Assembly: GCF_022095695.1 (NCBI RefSeq) | Contig: NZ_JAIFZM010000015.1 | Location: 1 to 64,000, forward strand | Source of the DNA: Oceanobacillus jordanicus | Lineage (GTDB): Bacteria > Bacillota > Bacilli > Bacillales > Amphibacillaceae | Direction: 5' to 3' | DNA: 64,000 nt | Shown here: positions 18,149-30,589 of the stretch, one piece after another | Position numbering within the stretch: position 1 is the stretch's first letter | Layout: the number at the start of each line of letters is the position of its first letter | Notes under the pieces: generated by a model | What the model saw: only the letters and a program-made list of their open reading frames with translations | Databases searched by the model: none | Told to the model about the DNA's origin: nothing | Translations under genes and position numbers: made by a program

Positions 18149-18236
18149 GGAGGATCCGGGTCATGCCGACGTTGACCCAGGACGGGTCGTTCTTTAGTCG
18201 GCGTTCCCTCGTACGGGCGACCTCCGCTTTTCTTAA
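18149..18236. repeat. GC-rich structured motif, copy B
   Basis: Same layout as copy A. The ends read CGGAGG/CCTCCG, the inner stem GCCGAC/GTCGGC and the hairpin GACCC/GGGTC. The shared unpaired-looking block TCTTTAGTCGG/TTTTTAGTCGG and the terminal CTCCGCTTTT mark it as the same element in the same orientation. Confidence 0.65.
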
Positions 18237-18530
18237 AACACGCTTCTTCTATTATACAATGAAAAAAATCATTCCAACAAGGTAAAGGTTTTACCAATCG
18301 CTACATCTATATAATCGGTCAACTTTCGACAAGAGACCGGGACTGACTATTGAGTAGACATGCCTAAATTGAAATCAAGTTTAGGATAACCAAACATACA
18401 TTAGAAAAACCCGCATTCGCTCGTCCTTTAGCTAATGTGTACGTTTTTCTTATACTTGGAACCTCAAAATTTCAACTGCGTCGAATTTGCTTTCTTGTTA
18501 AAATTTTATGCTTTCCTAAGTAAAAAAAAA

Positions 18531-18556
18531 GACACAGGTGCATCTGCACCTGTGCA
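18531..18556 (-). terminator. trxB terminator
   Basis: A perfect CACAGGTGCA/TGCACCTGTG stem with a two-base loop; on the minus strand it is followed by nine T residues. It is about 125 bases after the trxB stop. Confidence 0.8.
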
Positions 18557-18680
18557 AGAAACTAATCTATCTATTAAAAGGGGGTCAATTAGTTATTTAT
18601 AGTGTACCCCATTTTTATTGCGTGCGTATTACAGCAGCGTTAAAAAGCAGTTACTTCTTAGTAAAGATAACTTAACAATA

Positions 18681-19655
<975 letters not shown>

Positions 19656-19712
19656 CTATTAATTAGCCACATCAAGCTTATAAGACAAACGCAATTTCGT
19701 CTAATATAATGC

Positions 19713-20708
19713 TCAATCCCATGGCACTGATTCTTTAGCTAGCTTAGGATATTTCTTCGTACCTTCTTGCCAAAGCTTATAGGCCCGTTCCTTATCCCCA
19801 TGATGAAATGCTGCAATACTATACCAGCGAAAATAAGAAGGATGTCCTTTTAGCTTGCCTTTTGAGAGGAGAAGAAAGCGTTGAAACGCTTCTTCAAACC
19901 GATTCGTACGGGCAAGGGTAACAGCAATGCGCAGTTTTTGTTGCTCATGGATAGGATATACATTTAGTAATGCCTGAATATGGACTTCATATTCCGTGTA
20001 TTTTCCCTGTTGGAAATAAAACAAAGCAAGATTCACGTGACTGTAAAGGGAAGTTGGTTCTTCATCAAGAATGTCTTCCTCCATTTGGATCGCTTTTTCT
20101 TCATTACCAGAGAAAAATAAGGCCTGTGTATAATCATGCTTTGTCAATTTGTGCTCTGGAAATAGGGTCATCATCTCCTCGATAAGCGGGATTGCCTTTT
20201 CCCATTCCATATTTTCCATATGATAAAAGACGGTTTCTTGATAAATAAGGAGTTCATCCTCATCCTCTAAATCCCAGTCTTCCTCTTCATCCTCATCGAT
20301 ATCAATGAGTTCTAACAATCTTTTAGCTTCTTCACTTAAATCCCCTTCAGGCTCTTGCTCAAGGTACGATAACGCAAATTTTTTCGCATCATGAAGCAAA
20401 CCCAAATGGGCATAATTGTTTGCAAGTAAATAATAACAATCTACATAGTCTGATGATTGCAGGACTTTATTTAATAGCTGATTTGCTGCGTGAAATGCAC
20501 CGATTTCCGTATATATAACCGACATTTGACAAAGATACAATGGATCTTCTGGCTTTGCTTCTGTTGCTTTCTTCATCCACTTGATTGCAATGTCAAATTT
20601 ACGTTTTTGAAAAGCCTCTATGCCTTTTGTGAAATAAAAGTCACCTTCAGGAATAAAAGGGATAACATTGTTCTGCTGTTCTTTCTTACCTTTTGTCACC
20701 TGTTGCAT
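19713..20708 (-). CDS. Tetratricopeptide-repeat protein (YvcD-like)
   Basis: A 331-residue, mostly helical protein with several TPR units; the first is near residues 20-90 (FYFTKGIEAFQKRKFDIAIKW). A short acidic stretch (IDEDEEEDWDLEDEDEL, about 135-155) splits the repeat array. It has no signal peptide. TPR proteins mediate protein contacts; no partner is known here. The start at 20708 (MQQVTKGKKEQQ) follows AGGGGG; upstream in-frame codons to 20759 lack a site. Its position next to trxB matches yvcD. Confidence 0.85.
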   Translation of the reverse strand: MQQVTKGKKEQQNNVIPFIPEGDFYFTKGIEAFQKRKFDIAIKWMKKATEAKPEDPLYLCQMSVIYTEIGAFHAANQLLNKVLQSSDYVDCYYLLANNYAHLGLLHDAKKFALSYLEQEPEGDLSEEAKRLLELIDIDEDEEEDWDLEDEDELLIYQETVFYHMENMEWEKAIPLIEEMMTLFPEHKLTKHDYTQALFFSGNEEKAIQMEEDILDEEPTSLYSHVNLALFYFQQGKYTEYEVHIQALLNVYPIHEQQKLRIAVTLARTNRFEEAFQRFLLLSKGKLKGHPSYFRWYSIAAFHHGDKERAYKLWQEGTKKYPKLAKESVPWD

Positions 20709-20810
20709 GCATATCCCCCTAATTAAATTACATACGAAAAGATTATACCACAATACCATGTCAAATTATATAGGTTACAGTTTAGAACTAGATCAGGGAG
20801 CTGGCTCATA

Positions 20811-20837
20811 AAAAGCCGGACAAACATTCTGTCCGGC
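20811..20837 (-). terminator. glpD terminator
   Basis: GCCGGACA and TGTCCGGC pair around a seven-base loop, with TTTTT following on the minus strand. It lies beyond dispersed-repeat copy 4. Confidence 0.75.
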
Positions 20838-20853
20838 AATCTATATCAATTCG

Positions 20854-20931
20854 TATAAAGTGAAACTTCAATCAGTTTTCATTCTTCCCCCACTGATTGT
20901 TAGTCTTACGGACGGTTACACCGGGATAAAA
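20854..20931 (+). repeat. Dispersed hairpin repeat, copy 4
   Basis: ATAAAGTGAAACTTCAATCAG starts the unit. The left-arm run of Gs has been lost, but the right arm CCCCCACTGATTG remains. The tail CTTACGGACGGTTACACCGGG is nearly identical to copy 5 at 51022. It lies between the glpD stop and its terminator, antisense to that transcript. Confidence 0.8.
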
Positions 20932-20961
20932 CACGCAAACAAGCGAAATCTTGAACATCAG

Positions 20962-22629
20962 TTAGGATTGAACAGGTGTTACAGCATCATGTAAGAGTTG
21001 CTCTAACTCTTCTGTGTAAGCCTTGGTTTGATCATCTGTCCATTTCAGTTCTTTTGCCATGTAGCGAATAACATTATCCTTGTGCGCTCGTACCCATCCA
21101 ATTTCAAAGAATAATGCACCCGTACGACGAACAAAGAAGTCAACTGGTTTATAGGCTAATTCATATTCCAATGCGTAAACAAGTTCAGCAAATACGATAG
21201 GATCAACATCTTCTGTTTTAGCTTTCTCTTGATTCGTAACGTAAAGATCTAAAACCTTATCAAAATTGGATCCGTATCTCTCAATCAACATGAGAGCAGT
21301 CTGCTCATCAAGTCCCTGTGCCAAGCCTTCACTTACTTTTCTATTTTTGAAGTCCTTAAATCCTTTTGAGCCGCCAACTTCTCCACCAGAAAGGGCTAAA
21401 TGCTCTGTTTCAGAAGCAGAATAAAGAATTCCTTCTTCTTCTTTCAATTGTTTGGTAACTTTATCGACTGCATGCTGTGCCATTTTTCGGTAACCTGTTA
21501 ACTTACCACCGGCCATCGATATAAGGCCAGAGTCTGAAACGAAAATTTCATCTTTACGTGAAATCTCACTAGGGTTATCATTATCCGCTTCCGCAATTAA
21601 AGGACGCAGACCTGCCCAGCTGGAATCAACATGCTCAGCTTTTATATCAAGGGTAGGGAACATATAATTAATTGCATCGATAATATAATCACGATCCGCT
21701 TCCGTCATTTTTGGATTAGCTATATCGCCTTTATAGGTTGTATCTGTTGTACCTACATAGGTCACATTATCTCTTGGGATTGCAAAAACCATTCTTTTGT
21801 CAGGTGTATCAAAATAAATGGCCTGTTGTAACGGGAAGATTTCTTTACGGAAAACAAGGTGAACCCCTTTTGTTAAATGTAGTGCCTTTCCTTTTTTGGA
21901 ACCATCTATTTCCCTTAATTCATCGACCCATGGGCCACCTGCATTAATAATTTTCTTGGCATACACTTTATGTTGCTCACCAGTAATTGTGTCTTCCATA
22001 ACGACACCAGAAATTTTATTTGCATCATTGTAAATGAAGTCCACAACTTTTGTATAGTTAACTGCATGGACACCTTTTTGCACAGCCTTTTTCAGTACCT
22101 CAATCGTCAAGCGAGCATCATCTGTCTTATATTCAACATAAAACCCGGCCCCTCTTAACTCATCACGTTTAATAAGTGGCTCTCTTTCCATTGCTTCTTC
22201 CGGTTTGAACATTTGTCTACGTTCACCTTTTTTCACACCAGCAAGAAAATCATATACGCGGAGCCCTAAGTTTGTAGTTAGTGGACCGAACGTTCCGCCC
22301 TTATGAAATGGCAACATCATCCATTCTGGTGTCGTCACATGTGGCCCATTTTCATAAACAATGGCGCGCTCTTTCCCTACTTCTGCAACCATTTTTACTT
22401 CAAATTGTTTTAAATAACGCAGACCTCCGTGTACTAGCTTTGTAGAACGACTTGACGTTCCTGCAGCAAAGTCCTGCATTTCTACTAAACCTGTCTTTAA
22501 GCCTCTAGTCACGGCGTCCAGTGAGATTCCTGCACCGGTAATTCCGCCACCGATAACCAGTAAGTCTAATTTTTCCTCTTTAAATTGATTAAATGTAAGA
22601 TTTCGATCATAACTTGAAAAAACAGTCAT
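20962..22629 (-). CDS. glpD: Aerobic glycerol-3-phosphate dehydrogenase
   Basis: A 555-residue membrane-associated FAD enzyme that oxidises glycerol-3-phosphate to dihydroxyacetone phosphate and feeds the quinone pool. The FAD-binding motif is VIGGGITGAGISLDA near the N-terminus, then a DAO domain and the C-terminal GlpD domain. The length matches the Bacillus enzyme. AGGAGGG precedes the start. Expression is probably controlled by the attenuator at 22734-22784 acting with GlpP. Confidence 0.96.
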   Translation of the reverse strand: MTVFSSYDRNLTFNQFKEEKLDLLVIGGGITGAGISLDAVTRGLKTGLVEMQDFAAGTSSRSTKLVHGGLRYLKQFEVKMVAEVGKERAIVYENGPHVTTPEWMMLPFHKGGTFGPLTTNLGLRVYDFLAGVKKGERRQMFKPEEAMEREPLIKRDELRGAGFYVEYKTDDARLTIEVLKKAVQKGVHAVNYTKVVDFIYNDANKISGVVMEDTITGEQHKVYAKKIINAGGPWVDELREIDGSKKGKALHLTKGVHLVFRKEIFPLQQAIYFDTPDKRMVFAIPRDNVTYVGTTDTTYKGDIANPKMTEADRDYIIDAINYMFPTLDIKAEHVDSSWAGLRPLIAEADNDNPSEISRKDEIFVSDSGLISMAGGKLTGYRKMAQHAVDKVTKQLKEEEGILYSASETEHLALSGGEVGGSKGFKDFKNRKVSEGLAQGLDEQTALMLIERYGSNFDKVLDLYVTNQEKAKTEDVDPIVFAELVYALEYELAYKPVDFFVRRTGALFFEIGWVRAHKDNVIRYMAKELKWTDDQTKAYTEELEQLLHDAVTPVQS

Positions 22630-22733
22630 GTTTAAGCCCTCCTGTTTATTACAATTGTCTATACATATAAATACCCTATTTTTCGTATTCTAATGTACTT
22701 TTCCGCAGAAAAATTGCTCTTCAGGCAAACAAA

Positions 22734-22784
22734 AAAACCGCAAAGCACACTAATCAAATTATGATTAGCATGTTCGCGGTTTCT
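22734..22784 (-). promoter_or_regulatory. glpD leader attenuator (GlpP-type)
   Basis: In the glpD leader the arms AAACCGC/GCGGTTT and TAATCA/TGATTA fold a long interrupted stem. On the minus strand a run of seven Ts follows it, making a terminator about 105 bases before glpD. In B. subtilis GlpP with glycerol-3-phosphate prevents termination at the same place. Confidence 0.8.
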
Positions 22785-22818
22785 CCATTTCTCCGTCCGA
22801 GATTATTAACTTAGATTC

Positions 22819-22824
22819 ATTATA
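22819..22824 (-). promoter_or_regulatory. Likely -10 element of glpD
   Basis: TATAAT on the minus strand, about 35 bases before the attenuator stem. The -35 is not clear. Its placement makes the attenuator part of the glpD transcript and separates glpD from glpFK. Confidence 0.5.
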
Positions 22825-22910
22825 ACATAGCTCTAATTGGAAGTATAGCAATATGTTAATGGTCTATAGCAGATTAAGAGAGTCTATCCCTTTCTCTCAA
22901 CGAAAACCAC

Positions 22911-25231
<2,321 letters not shown>

Positions 25232-25410
25232 GACATCTCCCCCAATAACAATATATATATGTTATTCCACAATTTTCAGAGATTACACATCAGGGTTTTA
25301 ATCAATTGGAAACGAATGAAGGTGAGAAATTCAGATTAGATCGGCTACAAGTGAATGGAGACGTTTTTCTCGTTCTTGGGACTTTCGTCATTGCTACCTT
25401 GGTTAATGAA

Positions 25411-25437
25411 AAAAAGAAACCTATAAAGGTTCCTTTT
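25411..25437 (-). terminator. glpP terminator
   Basis: AAAAGGAACC pairs with GGTTTCTTTT around six bases and is followed by a T-run on the minus strand, immediately after the glpP stop. Confidence 0.75.
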
Positions 25438-25442
25438 AAGGA

Positions 25443-25982
25443 TTACCAAAGTGATTTATTCGATGTCGAAACGGCTATTGCTCCCGCTGCTAATGCCATA
25501 TCTACCTCTTCTCTTGTCTTAATTAGTCCCCCAGCTATTACAGGTATGTTTGTCTGCTCCTGGATGTAATTTATCATTTCCGGTATCAAACCTGGTAGCA
25601 CTTCAATACAGTCAGGTTTTGTCCGATTAATTAACTTTATATTATGTTCCAAAGCTAAGCTATCTAACAAAAACACTCGTTGAATCGCTAATAGGTTATT
25701 CTTTTTCGCCATCGAAATTACATTCGCCCTTGTGGAAAGGATGCCATCTGGTTTAATTTCCCTCAACAAAAATTCCATGGCATAATCATCCGCTCTAAGC
25801 CCCTGGATTAAATCAAAGTGAACCAACGCTTTTTTATTGGCACGCTTCGTATATTCCACAAGACTTTTAAGCTGTGCCAGCCTTGTTTCTAGAAAGACGA
25901 TGCTTTCATAGGATGTTTCCAATGCAAAATCGAAATCCTTCATCTTACGTATTGCTGGCAATATCCCTGCAGGAGTATTCAT
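25443..25982 (-). CDS. glpP: Glycerol uptake operon antiterminator
   Basis: A 179-residue GlpP: a TIM-barrel-like RNA-binding regulator that, with glycerol-3-phosphate, prevents termination in glp leaders. Family features include NTPAGILPAIRKMKDF at the start, HFDLIQGLRADDYA, and the C-terminal PVIAGGLIKTREEVDMAL. The start at 25982 has TAGGTGG upstream; a GTG three codons earlier lies in that site. It lies directly upstream of glpF, with its own terminator between. Confidence 0.95.
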   Translation of the reverse strand: MNTPAGILPAIRKMKDFDFALETSYESIVFLETRLAQLKSLVEYTKRANKKALVHFDLIQGLRADDYAMEFLLREIKPDGILSTRANVISMAKKNNLLAIQRVFLLDSLALEHNIKLINRTKPDCIEVLPGLIPEMINYIQEQTNIPVIAGGLIKTREEVDMALAAGAIAVSTSNKSLW

Positions 25983-25996
25983 TATTTCCACCTACT

Positions 25997-26509
25997 TCAT
26001 GTATCTATTTGACGTTTCTCCATTTCCACTTTTGAGTATATCAGTTTCATTGGATTACCCCCGACAAAAGCGCCTTCTGGTACATCTTTATGTACTAGCG
26101 TTGCGGCGGAGACCACTGCACCGTCCCCAATCGTAACACCTGGCAGAATGGTCGTATTTGCGCCGATCAGCACATTACTTCCAATTTCAACTTCTCCAAT
26201 CCGATATTCCTTAATTAAATATTCATGTGCCAAGATAGTCGTATTATACCCAATAACACTATTTGTCCCGATTATGATCTTTTCAGGAAACATAATATCA
26301 GGCATAACCATAAGAGCAAATGCTGTTTGCTTTCCTATTTTCATCTTTAAAAAATTCCGATATAGCCAGTTTTTCATCCCTAAAAAGGGTGTATACCTGG
26401 CAATTTGAATGACCACAAAGTTTTTAACTACCTTTAAAAAAGGAACTGTTTTATAGATTTGCCAAAGCGAATTAGAATCTTCCACCTGGTAACGTTTGGT
26501 TCTTCGCAT
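25997..26509 (-). CDS. yvoF: Hexapeptide-repeat acyltransferase (YvoF-like)
   Basis: A 170-residue left-handed beta-helix acyltransferase of the maltose/galactoside O-acetyltransferase type. Hexapeptide repeats run through about residues 75-155 (IGSNVLIGANTTILPGVTIG). The acceptor is unknown. It follows ppaX by three bases and occupies the same place as yvoF in the B. subtilis hprK-lgt-yvoD-ppaX-yvoF operon, although any link to HPr signalling is only positional. Confidence 0.88.
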   Translation of the reverse strand: MRRTKRYQVEDSNSLWQIYKTVPFLKVVKNFVVIQIARYTPFLGMKNWLYRNFLKMKIGKQTAFALMVMPDIMFPEKIIIGTNSVIGYNTTILAHEYLIKEYRIGEVEIGSNVLIGANTTILPGVTIGDGAVVSAATLVHKDVPEGAFVGGNPMKLIYSKVEMEKRQIDT

Positions 26510-26512
26510 CCT

Positions 26513-27148
26513 TTACACCTCTGTAAGTTGAAGTAAATCACGCATATCTTTCAGCATATAGGTGGGATAAAAGCCTTCCAAGAAAGAGCTTCCTTTATCA
26601 GACCAGGCAACACCTGCTGTTTTAACACCAGCATTTTTCCCAGACTCAATATCATGGTAGTTATCTCCGACCATTAACGTTGTCTCTAAGTCAGCTCCTA
26701 GTGCTTGAACAGCCTTGAGTACCGGCTCTGGGTGTGGTTTAGCTTGCGTTACATCATCCAATGTAATAATGGTGTCCATGTATGTAGCCAATCCAGTAAG
26801 GGTTAGCCCCATGTTTACACCCTTTCGCATTTTTGTCGACACTATTCCTAGCTTGAGCCCTTGCTCTTTTAAAGCTGCAATTGTCTCTGTAACATGAGGA
26901 AAGGCTGTCACATAGCTATCATGGACCGTTAAATTATGAGCTCGATATGTTTTAACCATTTCTTCTGCTAGGTCCGGAGCAATTTTTTGAAACGTATCAA
27001 GTAATGGTGGCCCGTTAAACTGGACCACCTCTTCCCTTGTATAGGTCATGCCATAATGCGAAAAGGTATGCATAAAGGAAGCAATAATTAGTTCATTGGT
27101 GTCAATTAATGTTCCATCTAAATCAAAAAGTATTGTACGAATGCTCAT
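26513..27148 (-). CDS. ppaX: Pyrophosphatase PpaX
   Basis: A 211-residue HAD-superfamily phosphatase: nucleophile motif DLDGTLIDTNE, Lys in motif III (QAKPHPEPV) and metal motif VGDNYHDIESGK. PpaX hydrolyses the PPi that HprK/P makes when it removes phosphate from P-Ser-HPr, pulling that reaction forward. Its start overlaps the 3' end of yvoD by 26 bases, indicating coupling. Confidence 0.95.
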   Translation of the reverse strand: MSIRTILFDLDGTLIDTNELIIASFMHTFSHYGMTYTREEVVQFNGPPLLDTFQKIAPDLAEEMVKTYRAHNLTVHDSYVTAFPHVTETIAALKEQGLKLGIVSTKMRKGVNMGLTLTGLATYMDTIITLDDVTQAKPHPEPVLKAVQALGADLETTLMVGDNYHDIESGKNAGVKTAGVAWSDKGSSFLEGFYPTYMLKDMRDLLQLTEV

Positions 27149-28085
27149 GTTGGTTTGTTTCCTTCCGTTTCTTTTTCTCTAGTCTATTCCATATCATTGC
27201 AATTGTCATTGTTAATAAGATAGCAGTTGCTAGCCGTATTAATAAGAGCGGCCAGACTGGGATGCCCAAAGGAATAAAAATAAGTGTATCTTCAACGACA
27301 GCATGACAAGCTACAAGAAAAATGAGTGCAAGGGACATATCTTTTTTCGAGACATTGTCCTCCTTCACGGCTTGAATCATAAGGCCTGCACCATATGCTA
27401 GCCCAATTGTAAGACCAGCAACCATGGTCATCGAAGTATTCTTTTCCATCCCTAAAAATTTCATGCCTGGAGCCAGTTTGTTGGACAGCATTGCTAACCA
27501 ACCTTTTTCTCGCATAAACTGCATGATGATCATTAGCGGAATGACAATCAATCCAAGCTGTACGACAGCCATTAATGCAGTTTGCATTCCTTGAAGGGCA
27601 ATCTCTCCCCAGCCAACTGGCACAGTGTCCGTAGACTGTATTAATCCATATTGAGCTTGTTCCGCTCCCCCGTGCCAAAGTAAATTAATTAATATCCCGC
27701 CTAGTAAGGCAAGCCCTATTCTGATCCCAACGATAAGCCACCAGCTGACACCAACTTTTGAGGCAACAGCAGATTCAATAAACAAGTTATGCGAAAAAGA
27801 TAGCATGACCGCTAGAATAAATACTTCCTTTACCGTAAAATCAAAGGATACAATTGCTGCAATCCCAGCATATAAGTTTAGGGAGTTCCCTAGAACCAGC
27901 GGCACAGCTGCTTCCCCTGATAGACCCAATAGCCCCATGACCGGCGTTAACATTTCGATAATCCACGGTAGTACGGGGGTGAATTGTAAAATCGTAATCA
28001 ATAATGTGATAGGGAAAATGACTTTCCCTAATGTCCAGGTTGTTGTCAGCCCCTGTTGAAAACCACGATATACAATACCAGACAT
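27123..28085 (-). CDS. yvoD: Nucleoside-recognition (Gate) domain membrane protein YvoD
   Basis: A 320-residue integral membrane protein with about eight membrane segments and two Gate (nucleoside recognition) domain halves. Function is unknown. The 3' end overlaps ppaX. Upstream, a MITE-like repeat separates it from lgt. Confidence 0.88.
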   Translation of the reverse strand: MSGIVYRGFQQGLTTTWTLGKVIFPITLLITILQFTPVLPWIIEMLTPVMGLLGLSGEAAVPLVLGNSLNLYAGIAAIVSFDFTVKEVFILAVMLSFSHNLFIESAVASKVGVSWWLIVGIRIGLALLGGILINLLWHGGAEQAQYGLIQSTDTVPVGWGEIALQGMQTALMAVVQLGLIVIPLMIIMQFMREKGWLAMLSNKLAPGMKFLGMEKNTSMTMVAGLTIGLAYGAGLMIQAVKEDNVSKKDMSLALIFLVACHAVVEDTLIFIPLGIPVWPLLLIRLATAILLTMTIAMIWNRLEKKKRKETNQHEHSYNTF

Positions 28086-28110
28086 TTCATCCCCTACTTT
28101 CTATAAGATG

Positions 28111-28282
28111 TTGTTCAAAAAATCCAGTAAAAATGACACATCGGTACCGATGACCTTCGACTAAATTCCGACACGTCCTGTGTCGAACGTCGAAGTCAGC
28201 ACATCCTGTGCAAGCCCGGTACTCAAAGCTATGCCGCCTCGAACTTCTCGGTCCTTTTTATCCTCCTTTTTGAACACGCACT
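28111..28282 (+). repeat. MITE-like element, copy A (lgt-yvoD spacer)
   Basis: It starts TTGTTCAAAA and ends TTTTTGAACAC, so the ends are inverted. The right ~75 bases (CGGTACTCAAAGCTA, CCGCCTCGAACTTCT, GGTCCT, ATCCTCCTTTTTGAACACGC) are almost identical to the copy at 59934-60084; the middle differs. Internal palindromes include ATCGGTACCGAT and CGACAC/GTGTCG. No ORF. Confidence 0.85.
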
Positions 28283-28290
28283 ATAAATAT

Positions 28291-29148
28291 TTATTTCTTT
28301 TTCTTCTTTTTCTTTTTCTTTGGAGGAATTGGTACATCCTTATAGTGTTCCTTTACTCCTATTTTCCTGCGATAGATGATAAGTAGTATGGCTACTATGA
28401 TGAGGAAAACGGACAATAACTGTGCCTGACGCAAACCAGCAAATGCATACAAGCTATCTGTTCTCATTCCTTCAATAAAGAAGCGGCCGATTGAATATGT
28501 AATGGCATAGCTTAAGAAAACTTCACCTCGTAATGGGTTATATTTTCTTAGTACGAGTAAGAAGGCAAAAACGAGTATATTCCAAACTGATTCATATAAA
28601 AATGTCGGATGATACATGACACCATCTATCGTCATTTGGTTCATTATAAAATCAGGAAGGTACTGCAAGAAATTATCATAGGCAGCACTTGAGACTTCGT
28701 GTCCATGTGCCTCTTGATTCATAAAATTTCCCCAGCGACCAATCGCTTGACCAAGAATTAAACTCGGTGCAATGATATCTGCAATCTGCCAAAATGTAAT
28801 ATCACGATACTTAGCATATACAATAGCGGTAAGCACGCCACCTATCACAGCCCCATGGATTGCAATTCCGCCTTCCCAGATGGCAAAAATATCAGTCCAT
28901 GGTCCGTTTGCATAGCGTTCCCATTCAAATACGACATAGTAAATCCTTGCACATAAGATCGCTATAGGGATTGCAAACACGATAAAGTCTATGATCAAAT
29001 CCTTTTTTAACCCAAGCCGATCCGCTTCTCTTGTTGCTAAATATAGCCCTAAAAATGCACCTGTCGCAATAATTACTCCATACCAATAAACAGTCAATGG
29101 GCCTAGTTCAAAAAAGACCCTGTCCAAAGGAGCTGCGGTAAATAGCAT
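28291..29148 (-). CDS. lgt: Prolipoprotein diacylglyceryl transferase
   Basis: A 285-residue, seven-segment membrane enzyme that transfers diacylglycerol from phosphatidylglycerol to the lipobox Cys of prolipoproteins, here for example the peptide-binding lipoprotein and CccB. The Lgt signature [13 protein letters not shown] and the essential His in AIHGAVIGG are present. The C-terminus carries an unusual [11 protein letters not shown] tail encoded by A-rich codons. It is 11 bases downstream of hprK. Confidence 0.96.
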   Translation of the reverse strand: MLFTAAPLDRVFFELGPLTVYWYGVIIATGAFLGLYLATREADRLGLKKDLIIDFIVFAIPIAILCARIYYVVFEWERYANGPWTDIFAIWEGGIAIHGAVIGGVLTAIVYAKYRDITFWQIADIIAPSLILGQAIGRWGNFMNQEAHGHEVSSAAYDNFLQYLPDFIMNQMTIDGVMYHPTFLYESVWNILVFAFLLVLRKYNPLRGEVFLSYAITYSIGRFFIEGMRTDSLYAFAGLRQAQLLSVFLIIVAILLIIYRRKIGVKEHYKDVPIPPKKKKKKKKK

Positions 29149-29159
29149 AGTGAACCCTC

Positions 29160-30095
29160 CTATTCGGTTTCATCCTTTTCATTTTTGATCATTGTAGTCA
29201 GCCGTTCTGAAAATTCCTCGGCTGCATTAACTCCCATTCTTTTTAAACGAAAGTTCATTGCTGCGACTTCAATAATAACGGCCAGGTTTCTACCTGGACG
29301 AACTGGAATAGTGGCTTTCGGAATGTCCACTTCCATGATTCTCATTTTGTCCTCATCAAGACCAAGGCGGTCATATTGTTTCTTCTGATCCCAAATCTCC
29401 AGGTTAATGATAAGCGAAATCTTCTTATGACTTCTAACTGATCCGGCACCAAACAATGTCATGACGTTAATAATCCCAAGGCCACGTATCTCGAGTAGAT
29501 GTTCAATAAGAGGTGGTGAATTTCCTACAAGGCTGTCATAATCTTCCTGTCTTATTTCCACACTATCATCAGCAACAAGTCTATGCCCACGTTTAACGAG
29601 TTCCAAGGCCGTCTCACTTTTACCTACACCACTTTGGCCAGTAATAAGCACGCCTACTCCATATATATCTACAAGTACACCATGAATCGCAGTAAATGGA
29701 GCGAATTTTGTTTCAAGATAATTGGTTAATCGGCTAATAACCCGTGTGGTTTTCCTTGGAGAGTGTAAAATAGGCACACCAGAATCATTTGCTGCTTCAA
29801 TTAATGCCTCAGGTATATCCATCCCCCTTGAAATCACAATTCCAGGCGTGATATCTGTGCATAAATTTATGGCACGATCTCTCTTATCTGCATCACTTAA
29901 CTCCATAAAGTAAGCCATTTCTGTCTTCCCAATAAGCTGCAATCTTTCTTTTGGGTAATATTTAAAATACCCGGTCATTTCAATTCCAGGTCTGGAAATA
30001 TCACTCGTGGTAATTTCTCTATGTATGCCGTCCTTGCCAGCAACTAGCTCTAAATTAAAATGCTCAAGTAAATCTTTCGTGCGCACTGTCGACAT
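29160..30095 (-). CDS. hprK: HPr kinase/phosphorylase
   Basis: A 311-residue bifunctional sensor of glycolytic state that phosphorylates Ser46 of HPr and Crh with ATP, and reverses this with phosphate to make PPi. The P-loop GQSGVGKS is at 153-160, His138 precedes it and the signature [10 protein letters not shown] follows. Its targets or helpers in this window are crh and ppaX. First gene of hprK-lgt-yvoD-ppaX-yvoF. Confidence 0.97.
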   Translation of the reverse strand: MSTVRTKDLLEHFNLELVAGKDGIHREITTSDISRPGIEMTGYFKYYPKERLQLIGKTEMAYFMELSDADKRDRAINLCTDITPGIVISRGMDIPEALIEAANDSGVPILHSPRKTTRVISRLTNYLETKFAPFTAIHGVLVDIYGVGVLITGQSGVGKSETALELVKRGHRLVADDSVEIRQEDYDSLVGNSPPLIEHLLEIRGLGIINVMTLFGAGSVRSHKKISLIINLEIWDQKKQYDRLGLDEDKMRIMEVDIPKATIPVRPGRNLAVIIEVAAMNFRLKRMGVNAAEEFSERLTTMIKNEKDETE

Positions 30096-30227
30096 CCAGT
30101 ATATCCCCCTAGCTAATTAAGCGTTATTTATTTTATTATCGCCATTCTGTAAGGTTTCGTATTCTTCCCAACAGAATAGATACACTTTATTGTAGCATAC
30201 GGTAAACAAAAATCGTAGACTGTGCGC

Positions 30228-30587
30228 CTACGATTTAACGGAATCTTTAATCAAGCTATTAAGTAACAAATTGAGAATTGCCAATATGACGGCAGCTATT
30301 AGCGCAGTACCGAATCCTTCAATAATAAAACTGCTCCCCATAAGTCCCTGTGCAATCATTAACGTAATAGCATTTATTACAAAGAGAAACAGTCCAAGTG
30401 AAAGAACCGTAATTGGCAAGGTGAGGATAACGAGGATTGGTTTTATAATGACATTTAAGATTGATAGGATAAAACTCGCTAACACAGCTGCCCCAAATCC
30501 TTCTAACTGGAACGAATCGAATAGCTGTGACACTACAATTAAGGCCACGGCGTTTAACACAATAGATAATATCCAACGAATAAACAT
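30228..30587 (-). CDS. yvlD: Holin-like four-helix membrane protein (YvlD family)
   Basis: A 119-residue protein with four predicted membrane segments and little else, matching the phage-holin-4-superfamily YvlD. No lysin gene is near, so a lytic role is unlikely. It starts two bases after the PspC-domain gene stops, as in the B. subtilis yvlC-yvlD pair, which belongs to a SigW envelope-stress operon. Confidence 0.85.
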   Translation of the reverse strand: MFIRWILSIVLNAVALIVVSQLFDSFQLEGFGAAVLASFILSILNVIIKPILVILTLPITVLSLGLFLFVINAITLMIAQGLMGSSFIIEGFGTALIAAVILAILNLLLNSLIKDSVKS

Positions 30588-30589
30588 CG

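Larger units (their letters stand above)
17893..18680. other. Repeat-rich intergenic region between trxB and yvcI
   Basis: Nearly 790 bases without a supportable gene. It contains two copies of a GC-rich structured motif (17941-18020 and 18149-18236). Between them, TGTCTAGCTCTGGACGCCCA resembles a sequence I recall as common in intergenic repeats of Bacillaceae. Further right are the inverted repeat ACATTAG/CTAATGT (18398-18442) and the trxB terminator. The promoter of the yvcI operon must lie here or upstream, but I cannot place it. Confidence 0.6.

Noticed and set aside
18097-18297. 66-residue minus-strand frame in the trxB-yvcI gap
   Set aside because: It lies across structured-motif copy B and has no ribosome site; composition follows the repeat, not a protein.
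25306-25569. 87-residue plus-strand frame in the glpP-glpF gap
   Set aside because: It runs into the antisense of glpP and contains the glpP terminator; no ribosome site.
30228-30587. Prophage remnant suggested by the holin-like protein
   Set aside because: It belongs to the chromosomal YvlC/YvlD pair; no lysin, integrase or structural phage genes are near.
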